Positions 27,106-35,883 of a stretch of 64,000 nucleotides of DNA are shown piece after piece; the first letter of the stretch is position 1, and each line of letters begins with the position of its first letter. Position numbers and translations under genes: made by a program. The notes below the pieces were generated by a model, which saw only the letters and a program-made list of their open reading frames with translations, was not told where the DNA came from and made no database searches. Source of the DNA: Halomonas litopenaei. GTDB taxonomy: Bacteria > Pseudomonadota > Gammaproteobacteria > Pseudomonadales > Halomonadaceae. Location: assembly GCF_017303055.1 (NCBI RefSeq), contig NZ_JAEKJT010000001.1, positions 744,001 to 808,000 on the forward strand, written 5' to 3'.

Positions 27106-28032
27106 TCACTTCCGCTCGAAGCTCGATCGCTGGTCTACCAGGAAATCAATCAGTGCTCGGATCTTGGCAGGCATGTGCGCTCGCGATGGCACGTACAGAT
27201 AGAACCCGGAAAAAGGCTGACACCACGGCTGCAGTACCCGAACCAAGGTTCCGTCCGACAGTTGCTGACGGACGCACAGATCCAGATGCTTCACCAAGCC
27301 GACCCCTCTGACTGCAGCATTCAACATGCTGTCGTCATCATTGAAGATCACGTTTCCTTTGGGTTCAAACACCAGGCTTCGCCCGTCTGGCTCTGGTGAG
27401 GTAAAACCCCAACGATCGATCGCACCGCTTGACGCGAATCGATAACCCAGACAGTTGTGCTGGACGAGATCGGCTGGCGTCGTCGGGATACCGTGCCGCT
27501 TGATGTACTCGGGAGAGGCAACGATGGCCATCTCGATCGGCGGTGTCACCGGCACAGCCACCATATGCTCATCCAAGCTCTCCCCGAGACGCAATCCGGC
27601 ATCCATCCCTTCGGAGACGATGTTGGAAAAGCCATCGTTCATGACGAGCTCCAGTCGCAACTTTGGGTAGCGAGCGAGAAATTCGTCCATTCGAGGTTCC
27701 AGCAACAGTCGGGACGCGACCCGGGATGTATTGATCCGGATGACCCCCGACGGCTCCGCCTGGGCCTCGCCCACTTCTGAGACGGCCCGCTCAATGGACC
27801 CCAGAGCTGGCTTCAGCGAGTCATAAAGTCGCTGCCCTTCTTCAGTCAATGACATGTTCCGAGTGGTTCGATTCAACAGACGAACGTTCAGCTGCTGCTC
27901 CAGAGTCTTGAGCTGCTGGGACAGCGCGGCACGCGACACTTCCATCTCGGTGGCGGCCCTGGTGAAGCTGCGATGGCGGGCAATGTGGAAGAACCACACC
28001 AGTCCCGGGTATTGCGTGGGATCCAAGGGCAT
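27106..28032 (-). CDS. LysR-type transcriptional regulator
   Basis: 308 residues. The N-terminal winged helix (GLVWFFHIARHRSFTRAATEMEVSRAALSQQLKTLE, here cited only as about residues 10-45) and the LNRTTRNMSLTEEG wing are typical; the periplasmic-binding-like effector domain follows (about 90-300). It is divergent from the first hydrolase gene across 119 bp that include the small dyad TGACT-TAAC-AGTCA at 28044-28057, a plausible LysR site. Regulation of the two hydrolase genes is inferred from this arrangement. The closest functional group within the family (often aldehyde or solvent stress regulators) cannot be fixed. Confidence 0.93.
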   Translation of the reverse strand: MPLDPTQYPGLVWFFHIARHRSFTRAATEMEVSRAALSQQLKTLEQQLNVRLLNRTTRNMSLTEEGQRLYDSLKPALGSIERAVSEVGEAQAEPSGVIRINTSRVASRLLLEPRMDEFLARYPKLRLELVMNDGFSNIVSEGMDAGLRLGESLDEHMVAVPVTPPIEMAIVASPEYIKRHGIPTTPADLVQHNCLGYRFASSGAIDRWGFTSPEPDGRSLVFEPKGNVIFNDDDSMLNAAVRGVGLVKHLDLCVRQQLSDGTLVRVLQPWCQPFSGFYLYVPSRAHMPAKIRALIDFLVDQRSSFERK

Positions 28033-28043
28033 ATTGGTAACCG

Positions 28044-28057
28044 TGACTTAACAGTCA
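28044..28057. promoter_or_regulatory. Small dyad in the lysR/hydrolase intergenic region
   Basis: TGACT-TAAC-AGTCA, 5-bp arms, 12 bp upstream of the LysR start. Candidate autoregulatory site; weak evidence. Confidence 0.35.
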
Positions 28058-28151
28058 TGTCATTATAGAGCCGTTTATCGAAAACAGTAGAGCTCCTAAT
28101 CTTGTCGGTATTGAGCGGTACACACCCGATGATCCCGATAGGAGCCTCAGC

Positions 28152-29066
28152 ATGAAAAGCGTCAGCATCCCGACCCTCAACGGCCAAGGTACCACCCTCG
28201 CCGCGGATATTCATTTCCCTGCCGGCTTCGATGACGGCAAGGCTTATCCCGCCGTAGTGGTCTCGCACCCTGGTGGCGGCGTAAAGGAGCAAACCGCCGG
28301 CTTGTACGCCAAGCACCTGGCGGAGGGCGGTGTTGTGGCCATCGCCTATGATGCCTCGTATCAGGGTGCGAGCAGCGGCGAGCCCCGCCAGCTGGAGAAC
28401 CCCCACGTGCGCACCGAAGACATCAGCGCCGTGATCGACTATCTGACTACCCAGTCTTACATCGATGCCGAGCGCATCGGCGCTATGGGGGTCTGCGCCG
28501 GCGGGGGCTACACCGCTAACGCCGCCATTAACGACCGCCGCATCAAGGCGCTGGGTACCGTGAGCGCGGTGAATATCGGCCAGATGTTCCGCAACGGATG
28601 GGATGGCAGCGTCGCCGATGCAGATGCCCTGCCGCTGATTCAGCACGGCTCACAGGCCCGTACCGAAGATGCTGGCAACGGTGATCTGGCCACCCTGCCC
28701 CTGGCACCGATGCGCCGTGAAGACGCGCCGAACGAGGAACTGGCAGAAGCCTGGGAGTACTACCACACCCCGCGCTGCCAGCATCCGAATGCGCCCGGCT
28801 TTATGACGGCTCGAAGCCTCACCCAGATCATCACCTACGATGCCTATCACAAGGCTGAGGCCTTTCTGACCCAGCCCCTGCAGGTGGTGGCCGGCAGCGC
28901 GGCGGGCAGCAAGTGGATGAGCGATGACCTGTATGCGCGCGCCGCCAGCCAGGACAAGCGCTTCCATGTGGTGGAGAACGCCAATCACATGTCGCTGTAT
29001 GACGTACCCGGTTACGTCGAGGAAGCCGTATCGGTGTTGGCCCCGTTCTTCCGGGAAACACTGTAA
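28152..29066 (+). CDS. Alpha/beta hydrolase of dienelactone-hydrolase type (first of two paralogs)
   Basis: 304-residue cytoplasmic hydrolase. The nucleophile elbow is GVCAGGGYT with C115 instead of serine, as in dienelactone hydrolases; the catalytic His is probably in ENANHMSLYD near the C-terminus. Other landmarks are the oxyanion HPGGGVKEQTAG region and YDASYQGASSGEPR. Family members (YcjY-like) act on small esters, lactones or polyketide-like molecules; the substrate is unknown. It is similar throughout to the next gene and probably controlled by the divergent LysR regulator. Confidence 0.87.
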   Translation: MKSVSIPTLNGQGTTLAADIHFPAGFDDGKAYPAVVVSHPGGGVKEQTAGLYAKHLAEGGVVAIAYDASYQGASSGEPRQLENPHVRTEDISAVIDYLTTQSYIDAERIGAMGVCAGGGYTANAAINDRRIKALGTVSAVNIGQMFRNGWDGSVADADALPLIQHGSQARTEDAGNGDLATLPLAPMRREDAPNEELAEAWEYYHTPRCQHPNAPGFMTARSLTQIITYDAYHKAEAFLTQPLQVVAGSAAGSKWMSDDLYARAASQDKRFHVVENANHMSLYDVPGYVEEAVSVLAPFFRETL

Positions 29067-29185
29067 AGCCAGAGCTTTCCAGAGCTATCCAGACCAATGA
29101 GAAGGCGGGCGCCAAAGTGCCTGCCGGGTGCTTCAGCTACCACTCTTCTGTCTGTCAAACCTCACCATTCGTGAAGGAGTCCGTC

Positions 29186-30115
29186 ATGAGCCATGTTCAG
29201 AACGTCAGCTACCAGAATCTCGGCTGGGAAACCTCGGCTGATCTCTACCTGCCGCCGGCCTTCGATGAAAAACGGCGCTATCCGACCATCGTCAGCACCC
29301 ATCCCATCGGCAGCTGCAAGGAACAGACGTCCGGCAATGTCTACGCGAAGGCGCTCGCCGAGCAAGGCTTCGTAGTGCTGGCCTTCGATGCCAGCTTCCA
29401 GGGTGCCAGCGGCGGCGCACCACGCTATATCGAAGACCCGGCGATTCGCGTCTCCGACATCCGTTTCGCCATCGACTATCTGGTCACCCTGCCCTATGTC
29501 GATGCCGAGCGGATCGGCGCCATCGGCGTATGCGGTGGAGGTGGCTACACCATCCATGCAGCGATGACAGATCATCGCATCAAGGCTCTGGTCTCAATCA
29601 CGGGGGTGAACTTCGGTCGACTGATCCGCGAGAGCTTCAGCGAGTTCGACCCGATCGGCGCGCTTCAAGCCATGGCCCAGCAGCGCACGGCAGAGGCCCA
29701 GGGCGCACCACGTCACATCATCGACTATCTGCCGCCGTCGGTAGAGGATGGCCGGAACAACGGTATCAACGACATCGACGTGCTGGAGGCCACCGACTAC
29801 TACAAGTCGCCCCGCGGCCAGCAACCCAATGGCGCCACCAGTGGGCTGTTCTCTTTCAACAGCGCCGCGATGGGCTGGGACGCCTTCCTGCAGGCGGAAG
29901 TACTGCTGACCCAGCCGTTAATGGTGATCATCGGCGACAAGCCCGGCGGCTTCGGTGCCTATCGCGATGGTTGGGAGATCTATGGCCGCGCCGTCTCAAA
30001 GGATAAGCATATTGTCGTCGCCGAAGGCTGGTCGCACTACGACCTCTATGACCAACCCGAACCGGTGCGGCAGGCCCTCGACGCCCTGGTGCCGTTCTTC
30101 AGGGAGCGACTGTGA
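29186..30115 (+). CDS. Alpha/beta hydrolase of dienelactone-hydrolase type (second paralog)
   Basis: 309 residues, aligned over its whole length with the preceding protein: HPIGSCKEQTSG, FDASFQGASGGAPR, the elbow GVCGGGGYT with nucleophile C116, and the final WSHYDLYD with the likely catalytic His. The central lid region is longer and different, which suggests a different substrate pocket. The ATG at 29186 follows gaaggag by 7 bases; the frame extends upstream but without a site. The tandem pair looks like an old local duplication, now diverged. Confidence 0.87.
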   Translation: MSHVQNVSYQNLGWETSADLYLPPAFDEKRRYPTIVSTHPIGSCKEQTSGNVYAKALAEQGFVVLAFDASFQGASGGAPRYIEDPAIRVSDIRFAIDYLVTLPYVDAERIGAIGVCGGGGYTIHAAMTDHRIKALVSITGVNFGRLIRESFSEFDPIGALQAMAQQRTAEAQGAPRHIIDYLPPSVEDGRNNGINDIDVLEATDYYKSPRGQQPNGATSGLFSFNSAAMGWDAFLQAEVLLTQPLMVIIGDKPGGFGAYRDGWEIYGRAVSKDKHIVVAEGWSHYDLYDQPEPVRQALDALVPFFRERL

Positions 30116-30802
30116 TCCCCAAGCGGTAATCCCCTGCACATCGCTCTCCCACGCTCGCTCCGGTGAGAACACCGGGGCGATCCCTCTACAAGGTGCACCT
30201 GGTGGCCTTGGACAACCCGCCAAGGCAGGCGAGGAAACCCACGTCCGGAAGGCCATGGATATGTCACAAGACCCTGCCAGGAATGCAATCCCCAATAAGT
30301 TATGGCACATCATCTGCACCACACCAGGATGGTTTCCTCGGCATGAAGGGGCCTGACAGTGCTGTAAAAGCCAATTGAGTATGAACCCGGCATCACTGAG
30401 CAGACAAGACAGCGCGAATATCGCTCAGTGATCCTGGTTCTGAACGAGAGCTGAAACCGATAATTGGCACAACATTTACCTTAGAGTGCTGATATACCGA
30501 GCGTTGCTGACGGCTTGGTCGGTAGCTATGTTCACTTACATGTTGCGAGGACGCCCGTGCTGGGCTGGATATGACGCACGGACTTCGCTCCTGCGACCTT
30601 CCCGCGACGCCGCCAGTGCGTCTCGCCTTCACCAACCACGCACCCAGCGGGACTTGAATCCTCCTTTCGCCCATGTGCCAGCATGGACAGCGCAGGCATC
30701 GCTCCTTATCATCCCTTCAATTTGGTTCATTCGGATGCGTCATTAGGGCGCAGGCCGTCAGCCAAACCTTTTTGCCGATGCCGATACAAGGACGCTAGCG
30801 TC
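30116..30802. other. Intergenic region with one long inverted repeat
   Basis: 687 bp with no credible gene; short frames have no start site or family character. It carries the inverted repeat at 30392-30432. A stretch near 30650 slightly resembles the T-arm of a tRNA but cannot be folded. The promoter of the retropepsin-like operon should lie near its right end. Confidence 0.5.
30392..30432. repeat. Inverted repeat, 10-bp arms, 21-bp loop
   Basis: atcactgagc (30392-30401) pairs perfectly with gctcagtgat (30423-30432). No T-run follows. It might be the foot of a small structured RNA, a transcription-ending hairpin, or a protein-binding site. Confidence 0.6.
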
Positions 30803-31654
30803 ATGCCTCTTCGACCGACCTGTATGATTCCTCTGGCCGCCGCTGTCATGCTGGGAGGCTGTGCTCTGGCACCGGTCGATACACAACCGCCCCCCGAGCC
30901 TCTTACGCCGGCAGAATTTCACGCTGAAATGCAGCGGCTGGAAACCCGCCTGGCCGGCCAGTGCAACATTACCGAGGATGTGCTGAGCGCCCAGCGCGCC
31001 CAGGACCTGCGCATGACCGCCGATATCCGTGAAGTCGGCAGTCTGCTCCGCGGCGTCCGCAGCGACCTTGAGGCATTGGACCGAGACACCTCACAGGCCA
31101 ATGTTCAGGTTGCCCAGTGTGAGGCCTCTACCGAGTCTGGCATCGACAACAAGGAGCTGCTCGGGCGCAGCGAGTGGGTCGGCTTGCCCAACGTCGGCAC
31201 GTATCTGAAGGCCAGAATCGACTCCGGGGCCAACACCTCGTCGCTGTCCGCCACCGATGTCACCACCTTCGAACGAGATGGTGATGAGTGGGTTCGTTTC
31301 AAGCTTGGGCTGAACGACAAGGACTCTGTGGTCGAATCGGTGCGAGACAAGTGGATCGAAGCACCGGTCAAGCGCAATGTCACCATCGTTCAGGCCAATG
31401 GTGAGGAAAGTCGTCCGGTGGTCAGCCTGCTGATGACCCTTGGTCCCATTCGTGAACAGGTAGAGTTCACCCTCAATGACCGTACCCACCTGAGCTACCC
31501 GGTGCTGCTTGGGCGGCGATTCCTGCTCGACATTGCCGTTATTGATGTGGCTCGCCACTACCTGCACGACCGCCCCGAATTCCCAGGAGGGGAATCCGCC
31601 AGCGAAGCTGCTGATGAAGAAGCGGCCGATCGTGATGATCAGGAACAGCCCTGA
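30803..31654 (+). CDS. Retropepsin-like lipoprotein (ATP-dependent zinc protease / RimB family, PF05618)
   Basis: 283 residues. A lipoprotein signal ends at C20 (VMLGGC); a helical spacer (about 35-105) leads to the PF05618 domain with the aspartic-protease-type D140-S-G-A143 motif in ARIDSGANTSS and LLGRRFLLDI near the end. The old name zinc protease is misleading: the fold is that of a retroviral-type aspartic protease. An acidic tail (EAADEEAADRDDQ) closes it. It is the first of three genes that recur together in gammaproteobacteria; the pathway is unknown and thought to act in the envelope. aagga lies 11 bases before the ATG. Confidence 0.85.
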   Translation: MPLRPTCMIPLAAAVMLGGCALAPVDTQPPPEPLTPAEFHAEMQRLETRLAGQCNITEDVLSAQRAQDLRMTADIREVGSLLRGVRSDLEALDRDTSQANVQVAQCEASTESGIDNKELLGRSEWVGLPNVGTYLKARIDSGANTSSLSATDVTTFERDGDEWVRFKLGLNDKDSVVESVRDKWIEAPVKRNVTIVQANGEESRPVVSLLMTLGPIREQVEFTLNDRTHLSYPVLLGRRFLLDIAVIDVARHYLHDRPEFPGGESASEAADEEAADRDDQEQP

Positions 31655-31714
31655 CCGAACGCTGTGTGCCAGCCCTCAGCTGGCTGGCCTTTCGCTCCCG
31701 TTTAAGGAAGACCC

Positions 31715-33229
31715 ATGTCCAGATTGCCCTTTTATCTGATCGTCGCCCTGCTGATGGTGGTCGGCATCGCTACAAGCATCCATCGCCACGTGGAATTCGA
31801 GGTGCCATGGACCCCGGGTGAACAGCGCCAGGTCTGGGAAATCGAGGCTCAGGTCACCTTTGATGGCGATGGCAAGCCGGCCAAGGTGGACATGGCTCTG
31901 CCCTCCTCCCAACCGGGTTTCCGGGTGCTGACTGAACACACCGCGTCCCCGGGCTACGGGCTTGCCTTCCTGCAGCAGGATGGCGCGCGCCGTGCGGAAT
32001 GGTCCACCCGTGAAGCCAGCGGTGACCAGCGTCTCTATTACACGGCCCAGGTCCTGGTGACCGAAGGCGGACGCAAGGCATCAGAGCCGCCTCCGCCTCC
32101 GCCCGTCAGCGATGTGGCGTGGCAACGGCCCTACGATACTGCCGCCCAGCAGGTCATCGACCGTGCCTGGGACCGCTCCTCGGATGCCTTCACCTTCGCC
32201 CGGGAACTGCTGAGCGAATTTGCGGACAACCGTCAGGGCGAGAACGCCCGTCTGCTGCTGACTCAGTTTGATCGTGTCCCCCTCGCCGTCCGTCTGCTCA
32301 ACCAGGCGGGAGTTGCCGCGCGTGAAGTCAACGGCCTGATGCTCGAGAGCGGACGCCGCCGCCAGAGTCTGACTTCCTGGATCGAAGTCTACGACGGTGA
32401 CCAGCGCGCCCTGTTCAACCCTGCCACCGGTGAACAGGGCAAACCCGACAACCTGCTGATGTGGGAAAGCGCCGGCAACGCTGTTCTGGAAGTGGAAGGC
32501 GGCAGCGACTCGCGGATTTCCTTCTCCATGCTGGTCCGCAATCAGCCCGCTGCGGCAGCGGTCAGAAGCCAGCTGGCGGAAGACAGTGACACCCTGCTCA
32601 ACTTCTCGATCCACAGCCTGCCGTTGGAAGAACAGGCGCTGTTCCAGACCATCCTGCTGATTCCCATCGGCGCTCTGGTGGTGGTGCTGCTGCGGGTACT
32701 GGTGGGAATCAAGACCTCGGGCACCTTCATGCCCGTGCTGATTGCCCTGGCCTTCATCCAGACATCCCTGCTGACCGGCCTGATTGGCTTCCTGCTGGTG
32801 GTAGCGGTAGGCCTGGTGATTCGTAGCTACCTGTCGCACCTGAATCTATTGCTGGTGGCGAGGGTGACGGCGGTGATCATAACGGTCATCGCCATCATCT
32901 CCATCTTCACGGTCTTGTCCTATCGATTCGGGCTCAATGCCGGCCTCACGATCACCTTCTTCCCGATGATCATTCTGTCCTGGACCATAGAAAGAATGTC
33001 CATCCTGTGGGAGGAAGAAGGCCCCAAGCAGGTACTGATTCAGGGTGGTGGCAGTCTGCTGACAGCGGTGCTGGCTTACCTGGCCATGAACAATCCCTGG
33101 ATTCGCCATATCACCTTCAACTTCCTCGGGCTGCAGCTGATCCTGATGGCCTTCATCCTGCTGCTGGGCAACTACACCGGCTATCGCCTGCTCGAACTCC
33201 GGCGCTTCAAGCCGGTGACGGAGGACTGA
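31715..33229 (+). CDS. Inactive transglutaminase fused to seven-TM domain
   Basis: 504-residue inner-membrane protein. One N-terminal anchor helix (FYLIVALLMVVGIATSI), an outer domain of about 290 residues of the inactive-transglutaminase family (PF14400), then a C-terminal seven-helix membrane domain (PF14402; from about 305, with LIPIGALVVVLLRVLVGIKTSGTFMPVLIALAF). The usual Cys-His-Asp triad of transglutaminases is absent, as in the family. It is encoded between the retropepsin-like lipoprotein and the ATP-grasp ligase, 3 bp before the latter, so the three are probably co-transcribed. Exact role unknown. Confidence 0.9.
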   Translation: MSRLPFYLIVALLMVVGIATSIHRHVEFEVPWTPGEQRQVWEIEAQVTFDGDGKPAKVDMALPSSQPGFRVLTEHTASPGYGLAFLQQDGARRAEWSTREASGDQRLYYTAQVLVTEGGRKASEPPPPPPVSDVAWQRPYDTAAQQVIDRAWDRSSDAFTFARELLSEFADNRQGENARLLLTQFDRVPLAVRLLNQAGVAAREVNGLMLESGRRRQSLTSWIEVYDGDQRALFNPATGEQGKPDNLLMWESAGNAVLEVEGGSDSRISFSMLVRNQPAAAAVRSQLAEDSDTLLNFSIHSLPLEEQALFQTILLIPIGALVVVLLRVLVGIKTSGTFMPVLIALAFIQTSLLTGLIGFLLVVAVGLVIRSYLSHLNLLLVARVTAVIITVIAIISIFTVLSYRFGLNAGLTITFFPMIILSWTIERMSILWEEEGPKQVLIQGGGSLLTAVLAYLAMNNPWIRHITFNFLGLQLILMAFILLLGNYTGYRLLELRRFKPVTED

Positions 33230-33232
33230 TTC

Positions 33233-34213
33233 ATGCGTGATTGGACCAGCCCAGGCAAGCTGAGGGCCAAGGGGATTATCGGTATGAACCGGCGCAACAT
33301 CCGCTACATCGGCCGATACAATAGCCGCAAGCTTTACCCCCTGGTGGACGACAAGCTCAAAACCAAACTGCTCGCTCAGGAGTATGGCATCACCACCCCC
33401 GAGTTGATCGGCACGGTGTCTACCCAGTTCGGCGTCAAGCGGATTGGCGACATGCTGGCGGGCCATAATGGCTTCGTCATCAAGCCGGCCAAGGGCAGCG
33501 GCGGCAAGGGCATCCTGGTGATCGAACGTGTCGAAGGCCGGCATTTCATCAAGCCAAGCGGCGCCGAGCTCGATATCGAGGACATCGAGAGGCACGTCTC
33601 GAACATCCTCTCCGGTCTTTACTCCCTCGGCGGAGCACCCGATGTGGCGCTGGTCGAGGCGCTGATCAACTTCGACACTTCCTTCGCGGCTTACACCTAT
33701 GAAGGTGTGCCGGATATTCGCGTCATCGTGTTTCAGGGATATCCCGTCATGGCGATGATGCGCCTGTCCACTGCTGCTTCGGATGGTAAGGCTAACCTCC
33801 ACCAGGGGGCAGTAGGCGTCGGCATCGATATCGCCAGCGGACGAGCTGTTCGCGGCGTCCAGTTTGACCGCGCGCGCACCGACCATCCCGATACCGGGCA
33901 CGAGTTGGCCAGCTTGCAAATTACCGGCTGGACCACCTTGCTGGAGCTGGCCTCCGGCTGCTTTGAAATGACCGGTCTTGGCTACTTGGGTACCGATATG
34001 GTGCTCGACCGAGATCGCGGCCCGATGCTGCTTGAGCTCAACGCGAGGCCAGGCCTGGCCATCCAGATGGCCAACGGTGAGGGGTTGCGTCGTCGCCTGG
34101 ACCTGATCGAGGCACAGACAACGTCGCGCAATGCAGCCGAACGGGTCGCCTTCGCCCAGCACCATTTTGCTCGCCAAGGAGAGCTGCAGGACAGCCCAGC
34201 CGAAGCCATCTGA
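33233..34213 (+). CDS. ATP-grasp alpha-L-glutamate ligase-like protein
   Basis: 326-residue cytoplasmic enzyme of the RimK-related ATP-grasp group (PF14397). ATP-binding elements FVIKPAKGSGGKGILVI (about residues 79-95) and the metal-binding end MLLELNARPGLAIQ (about 264-277) are intact, so it should be active. Such ligases join an acidic amino acid or peptide to a carboxylate; the acceptor is unknown. It starts 3 bp after the transglutaminase-like gene stop and completes the conserved three-gene set. Confidence 0.9.
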   Translation: MRDWTSPGKLRAKGIIGMNRRNIRYIGRYNSRKLYPLVDDKLKTKLLAQEYGITTPELIGTVSTQFGVKRIGDMLAGHNGFVIKPAKGSGGKGILVIERVEGRHFIKPSGAELDIEDIERHVSNILSGLYSLGGAPDVALVEALINFDTSFAAYTYEGVPDIRVIVFQGYPVMAMMRLSTAASDGKANLHQGAVGVGIDIASGRAVRGVQFDRARTDHPDTGHELASLQITGWTTLLELASGCFEMTGLGYLGTDMVLDRDRGPMLLELNARPGLAIQMANGEGLRRRLDLIEAQTTSRNAAERVAFAQHHFARQGELQDSPAEAI

Positions 34214-34223
34214 CCCGCCTGCT

Positions 34224-34247
34224 TGCTGGCTCGCACCTGAGCCAGCA
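34224..34247 (+). terminator. Hairpin after the ATP-grasp gene
   Basis: Nine-bp perfect stem tgctggctc/gagccagca with a 6-nt loop, 10 bp after the stop codon. There is no T-run, so termination may be partial or factor-assisted. Confidence 0.5.
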
Positions 34248-34284
34248 GGTAGACTGACATCTGGATTTGCACTTTTAGGCCCCC

Positions 34285-34782
34285 ATGACCGATACCGCCC
34301 TGCTGCAACAGGCTGAAGAACACTGCGCCCGACGTGGTGTACGCTTCACGCCGATTCGTCGCCGCGTGCTCGAGCTTATTGCCGACGCCTGCGGTGGACT
34401 GAAGGCTTATGATCTTCTGGACCGGCTGGCCAAGGACCATGCGGCCGCGCGGCCGCCGACGGTCTATCGTGCTCTGGAGTTTCTGATCGAACAGGGGCTG
34501 GTCCACCGCATCGAGTCCTCCAATGCCTATGTGGCATGCCCGTGTCCTGAGCATGCTCATCGCTTTCAACTGCTGATCTGCCGTCAGTGCGGGCTCGTGG
34601 AAGAACTGCATCTGGACGATATCAATGAGGAGTTGTCCGCACGAGCTCGATCCCTGGGTTTCAAGGTACAGCGTCAGACCATCGAGCTTCACGGCCTGTG
34701 CCAGCAGTGCCAATCCCGCGGCGACGATAGCTCAGCCCACAATGGAACCTCTACCCATTCCACCGACAACGGAGCCCCATGA
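34285..34782 (+). CDS. zur: Zinc uptake regulator, Fur family
   Basis: 165-residue zinc-sensing repressor. The winged helix contains [13 protein letters not shown] and [16 protein letters not shown] (about residues 20-75). Structural zinc cysteines are C99 and C102 in CRQC and C139 and C142 in CQQC; sensing-site candidates lie in the cluster around CPCPEHAH (85-92). The early Tyr-rich and His pattern of Fur itself is lacking, so Zur is the best reading. The stop overlaps the hisI start (ATGA), so zur and hisI are translationally coupled. No znuABC genes are in the window. Confidence 0.88.
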   Translation: MTDTALLQQAEEHCARRGVRFTPIRRRVLELIADACGGLKAYDLLDRLAKDHAAARPPTVYRALEFLIEQGLVHRIESSNAYVACPCPEHAHRFQLLICRQCGLVEELHLDDINEELSARARSLGFKVQRQTIELHGLCQQCQSRGDDSSAHNGTSTHSTDNGAP

Positions 34783-35219
34783 GCGATTTCATGAAACGCC
34801 TCGAGAGCGAACCCAAGGACAGCTGCCACTCCCTCGAAGAGGTGCTGAACCACGTTCGTTTCAATGGGGACGGGCTGCTGCCTGCCATTGCCCAGCAGCA
34901 CGATAGTGGCGAGGTGCTGATGATGGCGTGGATGAACCGCGAGGCCCTGCAGGAAACCCTGAGCACTGGGCGCGTATGCTATTACTCACGCTCGCGCAGC
35001 AAACTGTGGCGCAAAGGGGAGACCTCCGGGCAGCAGCAGCATTTGAGAAGCGCTTCGCTGGACTGTGATGGCGACACCCTGCTGCTTCAGGTCGATCAGA
35101 CCGGACCTGCCTGTCACACCGGACGTCGTAGCTGCTTCTACGTGGGACTGGAGGACCAGCAGGCGCGCATCACCAGCGCCCCGCTGATGGACCCCAATGA
35201 GCTCTACAACAAGAAGTGA
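34779..35219 (+). CDS. hisI: Phosphoribosyl-AMP cyclohydrolase
   Basis: 146-residue zinc enzyme that opens the adenine ring of phosphoribosyl-AMP, step three of histidine synthesis. The core [29 protein letters not shown] and [10 protein letters not shown] motifs are all present. The three zinc cysteines C96, C112 and C119 have exactly the spacing known for the family (16 and 7), so it is not a zinc-free variant. It stands outside any his operon and directly behind zur, which suggests a zinc-linked second copy rather than the main biosynthetic gene; that is inference. Overlaps zur by 4 bp. Confidence 0.92.
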   Translation: MSDFMKRLESEPKDSCHSLEEVLNHVRFNGDGLLPAIAQQHDSGEVLMMAWMNREALQETLSTGRVCYYSRSRSKLWRKGETSGQQQHLRSASLDCDGDTLLLQVDQTGPACHTGRRSCFYVGLEDQQARITSAPLMDPNELYNKK

Positions 35220-35739
35220 TGCACGCCGTGGCAGTCAATCAAGCACTGCCCAGGTGAGCGATGGTAACCGGGTCGACCCTCACACGGGCGAGACGGGCAC
35301 TCCGGCACAGCATGGCGCCCGCCCTGCTCCGCCGCCGCCCCTTCTACAGCATCATGCAGGCTGTTGCTGTGGCGAGGAGCATGCAGACGCCTCCCCCTCG
35401 GCTCCTTTGCAGCAGACACCTGGAGAGCTAGCACTCCCCCGTCAACAGGGGATCAAGCGCTGGCTGTCACTGCCACTGCTCGGTGTCATCCGTGTCTATC
35501 AGACGGTGATCAGTCCGGTGCTGGGGCCACGCTGTCGCTACTGGCCGAGCTGCTCTCACTACAGCCATGAAGCCATCGTCGTGCATGGCCCACTGCGGGG
35601 TGGGTGGTTGGCAGTGAAACGCATACTTCGCTGTCATCCCGGTGCCGAGGGTGGCATCGATCCCGTGCCGGGCGGGCCCAGTGAACAGCTGTGTCGCGAT
35701 GATCCTGAGCTGGATGATCATTTTCGGCCTCGCCCTTAG
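35197..35739 (+). CDS. yidD: YidD family protein with long N-terminal extension
   Basis: The C-terminal half (from about residue 86, [17 protein letters not shown]) is a complete YidD domain: [41 protein letters not shown] and a basic, amphipathic character. YidD helps insertion of inner-membrane proteins and normally has about 80 residues. Here up to 85 residues precede it, with a Pro-rich part and a His/Cys cluster [11 protein letters not shown] that could bind metal. The first start (ATG 35197) overlaps hisI by 23 bp; a GTG at 35254 is the other reasonable start; no start codon lies just before the core domain. Location outside the usual rnpA-yidC locus is odd. Confidence 0.82.
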   Translation: MSSTTRSDARRGSQSSTAQVSDGNRVDPHTGETGTPAQHGARPAPPPPLLQHHAGCCCGEEHADASPSAPLQQTPGELALPRQQGIKRWLSLPLLGVIRVYQTVISPVLGPRCRYWPSCSHYSHEAIVVHGPLRGGWLAVKRILRCHPGAEGGIDPVPGGPSEQLCRDDPELDDHFRPRP

Positions 35740-35883
35740 CGGAACCTATAGGGAGACACTGCATAAATGCCTACGCAGACGAGTCGCGGCGCTTGGCGGG
35801 CCTACGCAACACTCCCTTGACTCTGCCAAGCCCGGCGGAGCGACAGCTTTCGTGTATCTCTAGCGCTCGACCTTGCCGGACCG

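Noticed and set aside
30636-30670. tRNA-like T-arm sequence (gcgggacttgaatcctcc)
   Set aside because: On the reverse strand the T-stem does not pair and no acceptor, D or anticodon stems can be found around it.
30486-30746. Small plus-strand frame of 86 codons in the 30.1-30.8 kb gap
   Set aside because: No ribosome site, no family features, erratic composition.
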